Source of the DNA: Nocardioides sp. SYSU D00065
GTDB taxonomy: Bacteria; Actinomycetota; Actinomycetes; Propionibacteriales; Nocardioidaceae
Direction: 5' to 3'
Assembly (NCBI RefSeq): GCF_017916425.1
Contig: NZ_JAFMSX010000003.1
Span: 310,001 to 374,000 of the forward strand
DNA length: 64,000 nucleotides
The position numbers and the translations under genes were made by a program. Below, piece by piece: positions 26,029 through 35,484 of this stretch (its first letter is position 1; every line of letters begins with the position of its first letter). Below the pieces are notes generated by a model. It saw only the letters and a list, made by a program, of their open reading frames with translations, was not told the origin of the DNA and did not search any database.

Positions 26029-26276
26029 GGGCGGTGGCTGAGCCACATCCGTACGTCGGGGGATGTGGCTGGCTCACCGCCGCCGCGCCCGGGCGGTGGC
26101 TGAGCCACATCCGTACGCCGCGGGATGTGGCTGGCTCACCGCCGCCGCGCCCGGGCGGTGGCTCAGCCACATCCGTACGCCGCGGGATGTGGCTGGCTCA
26201 CCGCCGCCGCGCCCGGGCGGTGGCCCACCCACATCCGTACGCCGCGGAATGTGGCTCACTCACCGCCCAGGGCCGG
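26029..26276. repeat. Four tandem 62-bp hairpin repeats
   Basis: Four copies start at 26029, 26091, 26153 and 26215 with a period of exactly 62 bp. Each unit begins GGGCGGTGGC and carries a hairpin in which GAGCCACATCC pairs with GGATGTGGC, extended by GGCGGTG against CACCGCC. The copies differ at a few bases, mainly in the last unit. They fill the space between the HerA-like gene (plus) and eccC (minus). They probably act as a terminator array, but the exact repetition is unusual. Confidence 0.92.
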
Positions 26277-26279
26277 CGG

Positions 26280-29200
26280 TCACATCGTCGGGTCGAGCCA
26301 GGCCAGCTGCGCGGTCTGGGTGCCGCCGTCGCGGGTGACGACCCGGGCCCGGCCCTCGGGCGCCGGCTGCGGGCGCAGGTTGCCGATGAGGATGCCCTCG
26401 TCGCGCGGGCCGGACAGCATGACGCCCGGCATGGCGAGGTCGCGCAGCGACTGGATGACCGGCTCGTAGAGCGCCCGCGACGCGCCACCCGTGCGCCGGG
26501 CGACGACGACGTGCAGGCCGACGTCGCGCGCCTGGGCCATCAGCGGCTGCAGCGAGGAGACCGGCGAGGACTGCTGGGTGGCGACCAGGTCGTAGTCGTC
26601 GACGACGACGAAGACCTCCGCGCCGGTCCACCACGACCGGTTGCGCAGCTGCTCGGGCGTCACGTCGGGCCCCGGGATGCGGCCCTCGAGGTAGGTCGCG
26701 ATGTCCTTCAGCGTCGGCGTCGCCTGGGTGGCCGAGGTGAGGTAGTTGAGCAGGTACTCGTCGGGCACCTCGCCGAGCAGCGAGCGGCGGTAGTCGACGA
26801 GCACGATCTGGGCTTCCTTCGGCGTGCGCGTGCGCATGACCTCGTGGACGTACGCCCGCAGCAGCGCGCTCTTGCCGGACTGCCCGTCGCCGAAGATCAG
26901 CATGTGCGGCTCGGCGTCGACGTCGAGCCCGATCGGCGCGAGCTCCTTCTCGTTGATGCCGAGCAGGATGTGGCGCTCGGGCACCTGGCGGCGCACGGCG
27001 TCCTCGCGGATCGCCTCCAGGGTGACCCGCTCGGGCAGCAGGCGCAGCTTCGGTCCCTGCGGGCCCTTCCAGGCCGCCGCCATCCGCTCGATGAGGTCGT
27101 CCACGCCGTCGCCGAGGGTGTCGGCGTTGCCGTCGCCGTCGATGCGGGGCAGCGCGCCGAGGAAGTGCAGCTTCGACGGCACCAGACCGCGCCCGGGCCG
27201 CCCGACGGGGACCAGCGCGGCGACCTTGCGGTCGATCTCGGAGTCGAGCGGGTCGCCCAGGCGCAGCTCCAGCTTGGAGCCGAACACGTCGCGCATCGCG
27301 GCGCGGTAGTCGGCCCACCGCGTCGACGCGGTGACGATGTGGAGGCCGAAGGTCAGCCCGCGCGCGGCGAGCTGCTGGATCTCCATCTCGAGGTCGTCGA
27401 ACTCCGCGCGCAGCGTGCTCCAGCCGTCGATGACGAGGAACACGTCGCCCCAGCCGTCGTCGGCGCGACCCTGCGCGCGGCGCGAGCGGTAGGTCTCGAT
27501 CGAGTCGATGCCGTTGGTGCGGAAGTACGCCTCGCGCCGGTCGACGATGCCCTCGACCTCCGCCATCACGCGGCGTACGACGTCGGGCTCGGAGCGGGTG
27601 GCGACGCCGGAGACGTGCGGGAGCCGGGCCAGCGGGGCGAACGTGCCGCCGCCGAAGTCGAGCACGAAGAACTGCGACTCCAGCGGCGTGGTCACCAGCG
27701 CCATGCTCGTCACGATGCTGCGCAGCATCGTGCTCTTGCCCGAGCGCGGGCCGCCGACGACCGCCACGTGACCGGCGGCGCCGGTGAGGTTGAGCGTCAT
27801 CGTGTCGCGGCGCTGCTCGCGCGGGCGATCGACCGTGCCGAGCGGGATGACCAGGCCAGGGACGTTGCGCCACTGCTGGGACGTGAGGCCGAGGTCGGGG
27901 TGCTCGACCAGGTCGGGCATCAGCTCGTCGAGGGTGTCCGGCACGTCGAGCGGCGGCAGCCACACCTGGTGCGCCGCGGGGCCCTTGCCGACCATCCGCT
28001 GCACCGCGATGTCGAGCAGCGAGGGCTGCTCGCCCTGCTGCTGCGGCTGCGGGGTCACGACCTCGTGGCTGTCGTCGACGGTCGGCTCGAGTGCCTGCAC
28101 CTCCGAGATCGTGAACGGCAGGATGCCGCGGATCGCGCCGCCCTCGTCGCGGGTGACCCGGGTGCGGCTCGACGGCGGCCCCGAGACGTACGCCGCCTTG
28201 AACCGCAGCAGCGTGGACTGGTCGGGCTTGAGGTAGCCGAGGCCGGGGACGGCGGGCAGCTCGTAGGCGTCCGGGACACCGAGGACGGCGCGGGACTCGC
28301 CGGCGGAGAAGGTGCGCAGGCCGACGCGGTAGGACAGGTGCGACTCCAGGCCGCGCAGCCGGCCCTCCTCCAGGCGCTGGGAGGCGAGCAGGAGGTGCAG
28401 GCCGAGCGAGCGGCCGAGCCGGCCGATCGCGACGAACAGGTCGATGAACTCCGGCTTGGCCGACAGCATCTCGGAGAACTCGTCGACGACGATGAACAGC
28501 GACGGCATCGGCTCGAGCGGCTCGCCGTTGGCGCGGGCCTTCTCGTAGTCGCGCACCGAGGCGTAGTTGCCCGCGTCGCGCAGCAGCTCCTGACGCCGGG
28601 TCATCTCCCCGGACAGCGCGTCCTGCATGCGGTCGACGAGGGTGAGCTCGTTGGCCAGGTTGGTGATCACGGCCGAGACGTGCGGCATGTCGGCCATGCC
28701 GGCGAAGGTGGCACCGCCCTTGAAGTCGACCAGCACGAGGTTGAGCTGCTCGGAGGAGTGCGTCATCACCAGGCCGAGCACGAGCGTGCGCAGGAACTCG
28801 GACTTGCCGGACCCGGTCGCACCGATCACGAGGCCGTGCGGGCCCATGCCCTGCTGGGCGGACTCCTTGATGTCGAGGTGGATCAGGCCGCCGGAGTCGC
28901 CGATGCCGATCGGTACCCGCAGCCGGTCGCGGGCGGGTCGCGGACGCCACGCGGTGGCGGGGTCGTAGGAGAAGATGTCGCCGAGGCCCAGCAGGTCCAT
29001 GTGGTCGGGCGAGACCGACGTGATGTCGACGGCGCCGCCGGCCGAGGAGGCCTCGGCGCTGGCGGTCTTGAGGGGCGCGATGCGGCGCGCGAACGCCTCG
29101 GCGGTCGCCAGGTCGCACTGGTCGGCGAGCGCCTTGACCGGCTCGCCGCGCAGCCGCAGTGCGCGCACGGGGCGCTTGCCCAGCTCGTCCGGCGCGTCGG

Positions 29201-30284
29201 CGAACTCCAGCCGGAGGCGGGTGGAGTCCTCGAGCTCGTCCCACCGGCTCGGCAGGTCGAGCAGCGTCACGCCGTGCAGGCCGTCCGGCGGCACGATGTG
29301 GTTGCCCGGCGGCAGGTGGCCCCCGTCGATGACGAGCAGGATGTGGGGGGTCGCCGCGCGCTCGTCGGCACCGAACCGCGGCCGGTCGCTGAGGTCCGGC
29401 GGCAGCAGGTTGCCCAGGTCGTCCAGCGACGTCGAGACGAGTCGCATCGGTCCCACCGCGTCGGCCTCGCGGGTGCTCTGCGCGTGCGGGAGCCACTTGA
29501 CCCAGTCCCAGTGGGTGAGGTTCTGCTCGGAGCTCAGGACCGCGACGATCAGCTGGTCGGGGTTGTGGAACGCCGTCGCGGAGCAGATCATCGCCCGCGC
29601 GGTCGAGCGGACCTCCTCGGCGTCGCCGCACAGCTCGATCCGGTCGAAGGCCCGCAGGTCGATCGAGGCCGGGAGGTTGGGCTGGAGCCGGTGCACCACC
29701 AGCAGCCGGTGCAGCGCCGAGGCGGCGGCCGGGTCGACCTGGTCGACCGGCGCGCTCTCCGGCGGCACCAGCTCGAGCGACAGCGGCTGCGAGCACAGGC
29801 CGTAGCGCACGTGCAGGAAGTTGTCGTCCGAGGCGGTGTGCTCCCACAGCCGGGTGCGGTCCTCCGCGAGCGAGGGCAGGGCGGACGGCTCGGGGTGGTG
29901 CCAGTTGAGCGCGCGGCGCTGCTGGTCGGCCGCCTCGCGGGCCACCTTGCGGATGTTGCTGAGGTAGCGCAGGTACTCGGTGCGCGAGCCGGTGACCTGC
30001 TGGGCGCGCTGCTTACGCTGCCGGTCGATCTGGACGACGATGAAGCCCAAGGTGGCGAAGAGGAACATGCCGGCCGCGAGGAAGCTGCGCCCGCGGTTGG
30101 CGCCGCCGCCCATCGTGGCCACCAGCACGATCGAGCCGAGGCTGCCCAGCATCGGGATGGCGTTCATCAAGACGCCGCTCGCGCCCTCGCCCTCCTGCAG
30201 CTCCGGAGGTGCCTGGAGGACGATCTGCCCGCCTGGCATCTCGGGCTCGTCGAGCCGCTGGCCGCCCCGCAGTGTCGTGCTCAC
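26280..30284 (-). CDS. eccC: Type VII secretion ATPase EccC (single chain)
   Basis: This 1334-aa FtsK/SpoIIIE-type motor of the type VII secretion system combines the EccCa and EccCb halves in one chain. It has an N-terminal pair of membrane helices (residues 40-85), then three ATPase domains with Walker A motifs GATGSGKS (about 488), GGPRSGKS (about 843) and FGDGQSGKS (about 1130). Walker B of the first is LFIVVDEFSEM. It binds WXG100 substrates and powers export. The GTG start has GGGGGA upstream. It is divergent from eccD1 and shares a 115-nt promoter region with it. Confidence 0.95.
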   Translation of the reverse strand: MSTTLRGGQRLDEPEMPGGQIVLQAPPELQEGEGASGVLMNAIPMLGSLGSIVLVATMGGGANRGRSFLAAGMFLFATLGFIVVQIDRQRKQRAQQVTGSRTEYLRYLSNIRKVAREAADQQRRALNWHHPEPSALPSLAEDRTRLWEHTASDDNFLHVRYGLCSQPLSLELVPPESAPVDQVDPAAASALHRLLVVHRLQPNLPASIDLRAFDRIELCGDAEEVRSTARAMICSATAFHNPDQLIVAVLSSEQNLTHWDWVKWLPHAQSTREADAVGPMRLVSTSLDDLGNLLPPDLSDRPRFGADERAATPHILLVIDGGHLPPGNHIVPPDGLHGVTLLDLPSRWDELEDSTRLRLEFADAPDELGKRPVRALRLRGEPVKALADQCDLATAEAFARRIAPLKTASAEASSAGGAVDITSVSPDHMDLLGLGDIFSYDPATAWRPRPARDRLRVPIGIGDSGGLIHLDIKESAQQGMGPHGLVIGATGSGKSEFLRTLVLGLVMTHSSEQLNLVLVDFKGGATFAGMADMPHVSAVITNLANELTLVDRMQDALSGEMTRRQELLRDAGNYASVRDYEKARANGEPLEPMPSLFIVVDEFSEMLSAKPEFIDLFVAIGRLGRSLGLHLLLASQRLEEGRLRGLESHLSYRVGLRTFSAGESRAVLGVPDAYELPAVPGLGYLKPDQSTLLRFKAAYVSGPPSSRTRVTRDEGGAIRGILPFTISEVQALEPTVDDSHEVVTPQPQQQGEQPSLLDIAVQRMVGKGPAAHQVWLPPLDVPDTLDELMPDLVEHPDLGLTSQQWRNVPGLVIPLGTVDRPREQRRDTMTLNLTGAAGHVAVVGGPRSGKSTMLRSIVTSMALVTTPLESQFFVLDFGGGTFAPLARLPHVSGVATRSEPDVVRRVMAEVEGIVDRREAYFRTNGIDSIETYRSRRAQGRADDGWGDVFLVIDGWSTLRAEFDDLEMEIQQLAARGLTFGLHIVTASTRWADYRAAMRDVFGSKLELRLGDPLDSEIDRKVAALVPVGRPGRGLVPSKLHFLGALPRIDGDGNADTLGDGVDDLIERMAAAWKGPQGPKLRLLPERVTLEAIREDAVRRQVPERHILLGINEKELAPIGLDVDAEPHMLIFGDGQSGKSALLRAYVHEVMRTRTPKEAQIVLVDYRRSLLGEVPDEYLLNYLTSATQATPTLKDIATYLEGRIPGPDVTPEQLRNRSWWTGAEVFVVVDDYDLVATQQSSPVSSLQPLMAQARDVGLHVVVARRTGGASRALYEPVIQSLRDLAMPGVMLSGPRDEGILIGNLRPQPAPEGRARVVTRDGGTQTAQLAWLDPTM

Positions 30285-30320
30285 GCATCCCCCAGTGCCT
30301 CACCCGATGAAGTCGCGACG

Positions 30321-30355
30321 ATGATAGGTGTGCTCCGTGCGGGCCGCGACTACCC
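30321..30355. promoter_or_regulatory. Divergent promoters of eccC and eccD1
   Basis: A minus-strand TATCAT (30321-30326) and a plus-strand TACCCT (30350-30355) fit the TANNNT -10 pattern and give leaders of about 30-40 nt with GGGGGA or AAGGGGG ribosome-binding sites. No convincing -35 boxes were seen. Confidence 0.4.
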
Positions 30356-30399
30356 TGCAGCGGAGAAGCGCCCGCCCGACGCACGCGAAGGGGGAAACC

Positions 30400-31767
30400 G
30401 TGTCGGACGTCGCGATGTCCAGCACTGCTGACGCGACCATCGCCCTGAGCATCCACGGCCCCGCCGGGGTGCTCGACCTCGTGGTGCCCGCCGGCGCGAC
30501 CTCCGTCGACGTGGCCCGCGAGTACGCCAAGCAGGCCGAGGTGCCGGGCATCCCGCTGCTCCAGACCGCGCTCGGCGAGCGCCTCAACGCGGCGGTGCCG
30601 CTCGGGGAGGCCGGCGTGCAGCCCGGCGACGTGCTGGTCGCGACCACCGGTGTGCACCGTCCGCGCAAGGTGACCATGCTGGAGGCGGCCAAGAACGCGC
30701 CCGAAAGCCCGGCGCTCGCCGCCCTGATCGCCGCGCTCGGGGCCCTGGCCGCCGTGCTCGCCGCCTGGTACGCCGCCCGCACGGGCGAGGAGACGGCACG
30801 CACCGTCGCGGTCGGGGTGCTCATGGCGTGCGCGCTGCTCGGCGCCCTGCCGGTGGGGCGGCACATCAGCCAGCGCACCGCCGCGGCACCGGCGTTCGCG
30901 GCCGCGGCCGCCTTCGCCGCCCTCTACGAGCCCGGCGTCCACCTGCTGCCCGCCATCCTCGGCGCCGCTGGCATCTCGGCGGCCGTGGTGGCCGGCATCG
31001 GGCGCGCGCTGGCCACGGACGTCGACGAGATCAGCGTCGTGTGGATCGCCAGCGGGCTCACCGTGTTCGCCTGCTGCGCGGTGACGGCGCTGCTGGCCTG
31101 GGACGCCCGCATCGCGTGGACGCTGCTGGTCTTCCTCGCCATGATGGCGGCGCGGTTCGCGCCGTCGCTGGCCGTCGACGTACCGGACGAGGCGCTGCTC
31201 GACCTCGACCGGCTCGCGGTGACCGCCTGGTCGGCGCGCGACACCCAGCGCCGGAGCCGGCGCGGCCGGATCGTGGTCGCCGCCGACGCGATGGAGCGGC
31301 TGGTCCGCCGTGCCTCGCGGATCGTGACCGGCGCGGCCGCGGCGATCCTGGTGACCACGGTCGTCGCGAGCCCGCTCCTGCTCCACAGCGCCTCCATCGA
31401 CCTCGACCGGATCGGCGCTCGCTGCCTGGTGTTCTTCGCCGGCTGCTCGCTGCTCCTGGCCGCCCGCTCCTACCGGCACGCCACCGCGCGCACGCTGCTG
31501 CGCCTGGCGGGCCTCGGCGCACTCCTGGCACTCGGCGCGGACCTCGTCGCCGGCCCGGGCGCCGCGCACCTCGACACCTTCCTCTACGTGGCGGTGGCCC
31601 TCGGCGCCGTCGCGCTGGCGGCCGCGGTGGCGACGGGGCGCGGCTGGCGGTCGGTGTGGTGGTCGCGTCGGGCGGAGGTCGCCGAGTCGCTGTGCGGCAG
31701 CTTCGCGTTCGCCGCGGCGGTCGTCGCGGCCGGAGTGTTCCGCCGCCTGTGGGAAATGACGTCGTGA
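30400..31767 (+). CDS. EccD-like type VII membrane protein, first copy
   Basis: This 455-aa protein has an N-terminal ubiquitin-like domain (about residues 10-90; ATIALSIHGPAGVLDLVVPA, then VQPGDVLVATTG) and 11 hydrophobic segments, the EccD architecture. EccD forms a dimeric membrane vestibule in each type VII unit. A second EccD-like gene lies at 32683 in the same locus. The GTG start follows AAGGGGG. The sequence identity between the two copies looks low. Confidence 0.85.
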   Translation: MSDVAMSSTADATIALSIHGPAGVLDLVVPAGATSVDVAREYAKQAEVPGIPLLQTALGERLNAAVPLGEAGVQPGDVLVATTGVHRPRKVTMLEAAKNAPESPALAALIAALGALAAVLAAWYAARTGEETARTVAVGVLMACALLGALPVGRHISQRTAAAPAFAAAAAFAALYEPGVHLLPAILGAAGISAAVVAGIGRALATDVDEISVVWIASGLTVFACCAVTALLAWDARIAWTLLVFLAMMAARFAPSLAVDVPDEALLDLDRLAVTAWSARDTQRRSRRGRIVVAADAMERLVRRASRIVTGAAAAILVTTVVASPLLLHSASIDLDRIGARCLVFFAGCSLLLAARSYRHATARTLLRLAGLGALLALGADLVAGPGAAHLDTFLYVAVALGAVALAAAVATGRGWRSVWWSRRAEVAESLCGSFAFAAAVVAAGVFRRLWEMTS

Positions 31768-31897
31768 TGTTTAGGCCCGATCCGGTCGGGTAGATGCACG
31801 TCAGCGCGGGGGGCCGGGACGTCTCCCCGAGCAACACGGATCACCAATTCACACACAGATACTCGGTCGGTTCGACCGCCGAGGGAGAAGGATCGAC

Positions 31898-32209
31898 ATG
31901 AGTGACATGTACGGCCAGACAGAGAAGGCGCTCTCCAAGGCTGCCGACTTCGTCGACCAGGCCCGCGGTGACGTCAAGAACAAGTGCGGCGTCCTCTCCG
32001 GCAACATCCAGACGATGATGGGTGGATGGGGCGGCCAGGGAGCCACCGCGTTCAACAACCTCATGATCGCCTGGGACCAGAAGCAGGAGACCATCCTCAA
32101 GGCCCTCGACCAGCTCTCGGCGTCGATGAAGGAGACCGAGCGCGACAACGTCTCCACCGACGAGGCCCAGTCCGCCACCCACACCAACCTCCAGGGCCGC
32201 CTCGGCTGA
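31898..32209 (+). CDS. WXG100 protein (Esx, first)
   Basis: This 103-aa helical hairpin protein has the W-G-G turn at residues 44-46 (MMGGWGGQGATAFNNLMIAW). Such small Esx proteins are exported as pairs through type VII systems and also activate EccC. No YxxxD/E signal is seen at its C-terminus (STDEAQSATHTNLQGRLG), so its partner probably carries the signal. A GGGAGAAGGA ribosome-binding region precedes the ATG. The next esx gene follows after 34 nt. Confidence 0.92.
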   Translation: MSDMYGQTEKALSKAADFVDQARGDVKNKCGVLSGNIQTMMGGWGGQGATAFNNLMIAWDQKQETILKALDQLSASMKETERDNVSTDEAQSATHTNLQGRLG

Positions 32210-32243
32210 CGCCGGGCCCACATCTGAGATCCAGGAGATCGAC

Positions 32244-32534
32244 ATGACTTTCGACGGAATCAAGGTCCAGCACGGCAGCCTCGACGCCGGTGCCGCCGAC
32301 GTGATGAAGGCCGCCAAGGACATCGAGGCCCGCCTCGACCAGCTCGAGAGCGAGCTCAACCCCCTCAAGTCGGACTGGAACGGTAACGCCAAGATGGCCT
32401 ACGACCAGGCCAAGGCCAAGTGGGACCAGGCGATGAACGAGATGACGCTGCTGCTCCAGCAGGCCAGCCAGGGCGTCGACGCGTCCAACGCCGAGTACAA
32501 GGCTGCCGACGCCCGCGGTGCCAACCGCTTCTGA
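32244..32534 (+). CDS. WXG100 protein (Esx, second) with export signal
   Basis: This 96-aa WXG100 protein has a W-N-G turn at residues 45-47 (LKSDWNGNAKMAYDQAKAKW). The C-terminal Y85-K-A-A-D89 matches the YxxxD/E general secretion motif of type VII substrates, so this is the partner expected to dock on the third EccC ATPase domain. It is paired with the esx gene just upstream; a hairpin terminator follows. Confidence 0.93.
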   Translation: MTFDGIKVQHGSLDAGAADVMKAAKDIEARLDQLESELNPLKSDWNGNAKMAYDQAKAKWDQAMNEMTLLLQQASQGVDASNAEYKAADARGANRF

Positions 32535-32548
32535 GCACACGCCAGCTT

Positions 32549-32586
32549 CCGAGGCCGGTCGTCCCTGCGGGGATGATCGGCCTCGG
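32549..32586 (+). terminator. Hairpin after the esx pair
   Basis: A 17-bp stem with two G-U pairs (32549-32565 against 32570-32586) and a TGCG loop lies 15 nt after the second esx stop. It may partly end transcription so that the esx genes are expressed more than eccD2-eccB-mycP. Confidence 0.7.
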
Positions 32587-32682
32587 GCCATTTCCGGAGC
32601 AGCCGTCGCCTAGGCTGCTCCCCGTTCAGTGCCCCGTCGACGCCGACGGGCGCAGGCGATGCATGTTCAGGGGGAGACACCA

Positions 32683-34065
32683 ATGAGTCAGGGGTCCTCG
32701 GTTGCCTCGGGACTGGTCCGGGTGACCATCGCCTCGGGGTCGCGTCGGGTCGATCTGGTGCTGCCGGGCGCGATCCCGGTCGCCGAGCTCGTGCCCGAGC
32801 TCGCCCGCTCCGTCGGGCTGCTCGACGCCTCCACGGTCTACGGCGGCTACCGCCTGGTGACCCAGGAGGGACGCACCCTGGCCAACGACGCCGGGCTGAC
32901 GATGCAGGGCATCGAGGACGGCGGCCTGCTGACCGTCACCGCCGGCGTCGACGACAAGGCGCCCCGGGTCTACGACGACGTCGTGGAGGCGATGGCCGAC
33001 GTCGTCGAGAACGAGCTGAAGCCGTGGGAGCCCGCCGCCGGCCGGCGTACGGCGCTGGGCGCCGGCAGCATCCTGCTCGGCCTGGGCGCCCTCGCGCTGC
33101 TGCTGCGCGGGGAGAGCCTGCTGGGCGGGGTCGTCGCTGCGGTGATCGCCGGACTCCTCGTGGTCGGCGGCATCGTGCTCGCCCGCGCCCAGGACGAGCC
33201 CGAGACCGGGGTGGTGGTCTCGCTGCTCGCCGCGCTCTACGCCGGCGTGGCCGGCCTGCTGCTCGCGCCCGGCGACCTGCCGCCGTGGCAGTGGCCGCTG
33301 GACCAAGCGTTCTTCACCGACCCGCTGCTCTTCGCGGGGCTGGGCGTCCTGGCGGTCGGCCTCGTGGCCGTCGTCGGGCTCAAGGACGGGCGCCCCCTGG
33401 TCATCCCGGCCATCGTCGTCGGTGCCGTGGTCGTCGCCAGCTCGGTGCTCATCCGCGTCGCCTCGTGGGAGCCGAGTGCCGTCTTCACGGTCCTGCTGAC
33501 CCTCGTGGTGCTCGCCGGCAGCGTCCTGCCCTGGCTGGCCCTCGGAGTCACCGGCACCAGCGTCGACCAGCTCTACTCGTTGCACGACATCACCGCGGAC
33601 CCCGACGAGATCGACCCGGACGAGGTGGCCGACGACGCCCGGGTGGGCCACGAGATCCTGCTGGCGGTCTCGGCGACGGTGGGCACCCTGCTGGTCCTCT
33701 TCGCGCCGTTCGCGGTGGACCGCGGCGTCTACGGCACGGTCCTGGCCGCCGTGTGCTGCTTGGCCGTCATGTTCCGCACCCGTCAGTACCGCACCAGCGC
33801 CGAGGTGCTCGCCGGGCTGACCTCCGGCATCCTCGGCCTGGTCTCGGTCGCGGTGTCGATGCTGCTGATCCACGACGAGTGGCGCTCCGGTGCGGCGATC
33901 GGACTCGCGGGCGTCGGCGCGCTGCTGCTCGCCCTGACCCTCGTCCCGGCGTCGGCCTCGGTGCGCCGCGGCCGGATGGGCGACGTCGTCGAGACCATGA
34001 CACTGCTGGCGCTGCTGCCGCTCATGGTGCTGGCGGCCGGATTCGTCTCCGCGGTGGCGGGCTGA
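32683..34065 (+). CDS. eccD: EccD type VII membrane protein, second copy
   Basis: This 460-aa protein has an N-terminal ubiquitin-like domain (residues 8-88; LVRVTIASGSRRVDLVLPGA, then GIEDGGLLTVTAG), an acidic linker and 11 membrane helices. It is the typical EccD architecture and sits in the usual place beside eccB and mycP. GGGGGAGAC precedes the ATG. eccB follows after 3 nt, so eccD2-eccB-mycP form an operon. Confidence 0.92.
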   Translation: MSQGSSVASGLVRVTIASGSRRVDLVLPGAIPVAELVPELARSVGLLDASTVYGGYRLVTQEGRTLANDAGLTMQGIEDGGLLTVTAGVDDKAPRVYDDVVEAMADVVENELKPWEPAAGRRTALGAGSILLGLGALALLLRGESLLGGVVAAVIAGLLVVGGIVLARAQDEPETGVVVSLLAALYAGVAGLLLAPGDLPPWQWPLDQAFFTDPLLFAGLGVLAVGLVAVVGLKDGRPLVIPAIVVGAVVVASSVLIRVASWEPSAVFTVLLTLVVLAGSVLPWLALGVTGTSVDQLYSLHDITADPDEIDPDEVADDARVGHEILLAVSATVGTLLVLFAPFAVDRGVYGTVLAAVCCLAVMFRTRQYRTSAEVLAGLTSGILGLVSVAVSMLLIHDEWRSGAAIGLAGVGALLLALTLVPASASVRRGRMGDVVETMTLLALLPLMVLAAGFVSAVAG

Positions 34066-34068
34066 TCG

Positions 34069-35484
34069 ATGGCGACCAAGAAGGACCTCGTCGAGGCCCA
34101 CGCCTTCAGCCGGCGCCGCCTGGTCACCGCGTTCGTGTCGGGCGCGCCCGGCGGGCGCGAGGTCGAGCCGGTGCGTCCGGGCCGGGTGATCATCGGCGGC
34201 GTCGCGCTGTCGGTGCTGCTCCTGGCGGGTGCCGCCATCGCCGGCTTCCTGCTCGGCCGACCGCCGGCCCAGTGGCTCGACGAGGGCAGCTTCGTGATCT
34301 CCAAGGACACCGGCGAGCAGTACGTCGTGCTCCGCGGCGGCGACGACCCGCTGCTGCAGCGGGTGCCCAACTACGTCTCCGCCCAGTTGCTCCTCGAGCA
34401 GGCGGACCTGACGCCCTACACCGTGCGCGACAAGTACATCCGCAGCGTCCAGCTCGGCGAGGACCTCGGCATCGAGGGAGCGCCGGCAGGCCTGCCCTCG
34501 GCCGACGAGCTGGTCGACGACGGCTGGACCGCCTGCACCGGCCCCGACGTGGGCATCAAGATCGCGGTCCAGCGCGAACCCCAGGTCGAGGACCTCACCG
34601 GGTCGGCGTTCCTGGTCGCCAGCAAGCGCCAGCAGTGGCTCATCGCGACCGCCCCGCCGGTGGGCAACCGGCAGGGGCGCGCCTACCGCTTCCCGATGCC
34701 CGCGGACTCCACCGCCGCCTCGACGATCGGCATCAAGCTCGGCTTCGACGCCTCGCCCACCAAGGTGGACGAGGAGTGGCTGAACCTCTTCCCGCTGGGC
34801 GAGCCGCTGGAGGCGGCCTCGTTCGGTGTCCGCAACGCCGGCCGGCCGGTGCCCTACGCCGACACCGCCACCGACCTGTCGCGCTACCGCGTCGGCGACC
34901 TGCTGCTGTCCAGCGACGGCACCTACTTCCTCCTCGGCGACGAGCAGCCCGTGCCGCTCGGCGACTTCGCCGGCATGGTCTACGACGTCGTCGGCTCCCG
35001 CGCCATCGAGCTGCCCGGCGACCTGCGCGCCGACTTCGGCGACATCGGCTACCCCAGCGAGTGGCCCTCCGCCCTGCCGACCGCCGTCCAGGGCGGCGCC
35101 CTCTGCGCGGTGCTGCACCCGCAGGCCGAGGCGGCGCCCGAGGTCACCCTCGCCACCAACCCGGTCGGCGCCGCCGACCCCGCTGAGGTCGGCCCGGGGC
35201 GCCACGACGTCGACGTCGAGCCGAGCACCGGCGCCTACGTGCTGTCCGGCTCGGACGAGGCGGCCGACGACGGCACCCCCTTCGTCATCGACACCAAGGG
35301 CGAGAAGTACGCCTTGATCGGGCCGCAGGTCCCCGACTTCATCGGCTACGCCGACGTCGAGCCGCCGCTCGTGCCCAGCTCCTGGCTCGGGTTCTTCAGC
35401 TCGGGCGTCCCGCTCTCCACCAACAGCGCGCGCCGGGTGCCCGAGGACGCTCCGCCGCCCGACTCGGAGGCGTCGGCCTCATGA
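34069..35484 (+). CDS. eccB: Type VII secretion protein EccB
   Basis: This 471-aa protein has the hallmark EccB start (KKDLVEAHAFSRRRLVTAFV), one membrane helix at about residues 40-62 (VIIGGVALSVLLLAGAAIAG) and a large extracytoplasmic repeat domain (YVVLRGGDDPLLQRVPNYVS). EccB is a structural part of the type VII membrane complex and has been reported to have ATPase-like features. It overlaps mycP by 4 nt (ATGA). Confidence 0.95.
   Translation: MATKKDLVEAHAFSRRRLVTAFVSGAPGGREVEPVRPGRVIIGGVALSVLLLAGAAIAGFLLGRPPAQWLDEGSFVISKDTGEQYVVLRGGDDPLLQRVPNYVSAQLLLEQADLTPYTVRDKYIRSVQLGEDLGIEGAPAGLPSADELVDDGWTACTGPDVGIKIAVQREPQVEDLTGSAFLVASKRQQWLIATAPPVGNRQGRAYRFPMPADSTAASTIGIKLGFDASPTKVDEEWLNLFPLGEPLEAASFGVRNAGRPVPYADTATDLSRYRVGDLLLSSDGTYFLLGDEQPVPLGDFAGMVYDVVGSRAIELPGDLRADFGDIGYPSEWPSALPTAVQGGALCAVLHPQAEAAPEVTLATNPVGAADPAEVGPGRHDVDVEPSTGAYVLSGSDEAADDGTPFVIDTKGEKYALIGPQVPDFIGYADVEPPLVPSSWLGFFSSGVPLSTNSARRVPEDAPPPDSEASAS

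Noticed and set aside
26029..26276. A CRISPR array
   Set aside because: The units are directly adjacent without unique spacers, the whole 62 bp is repeated, and no cas genes are nearby.
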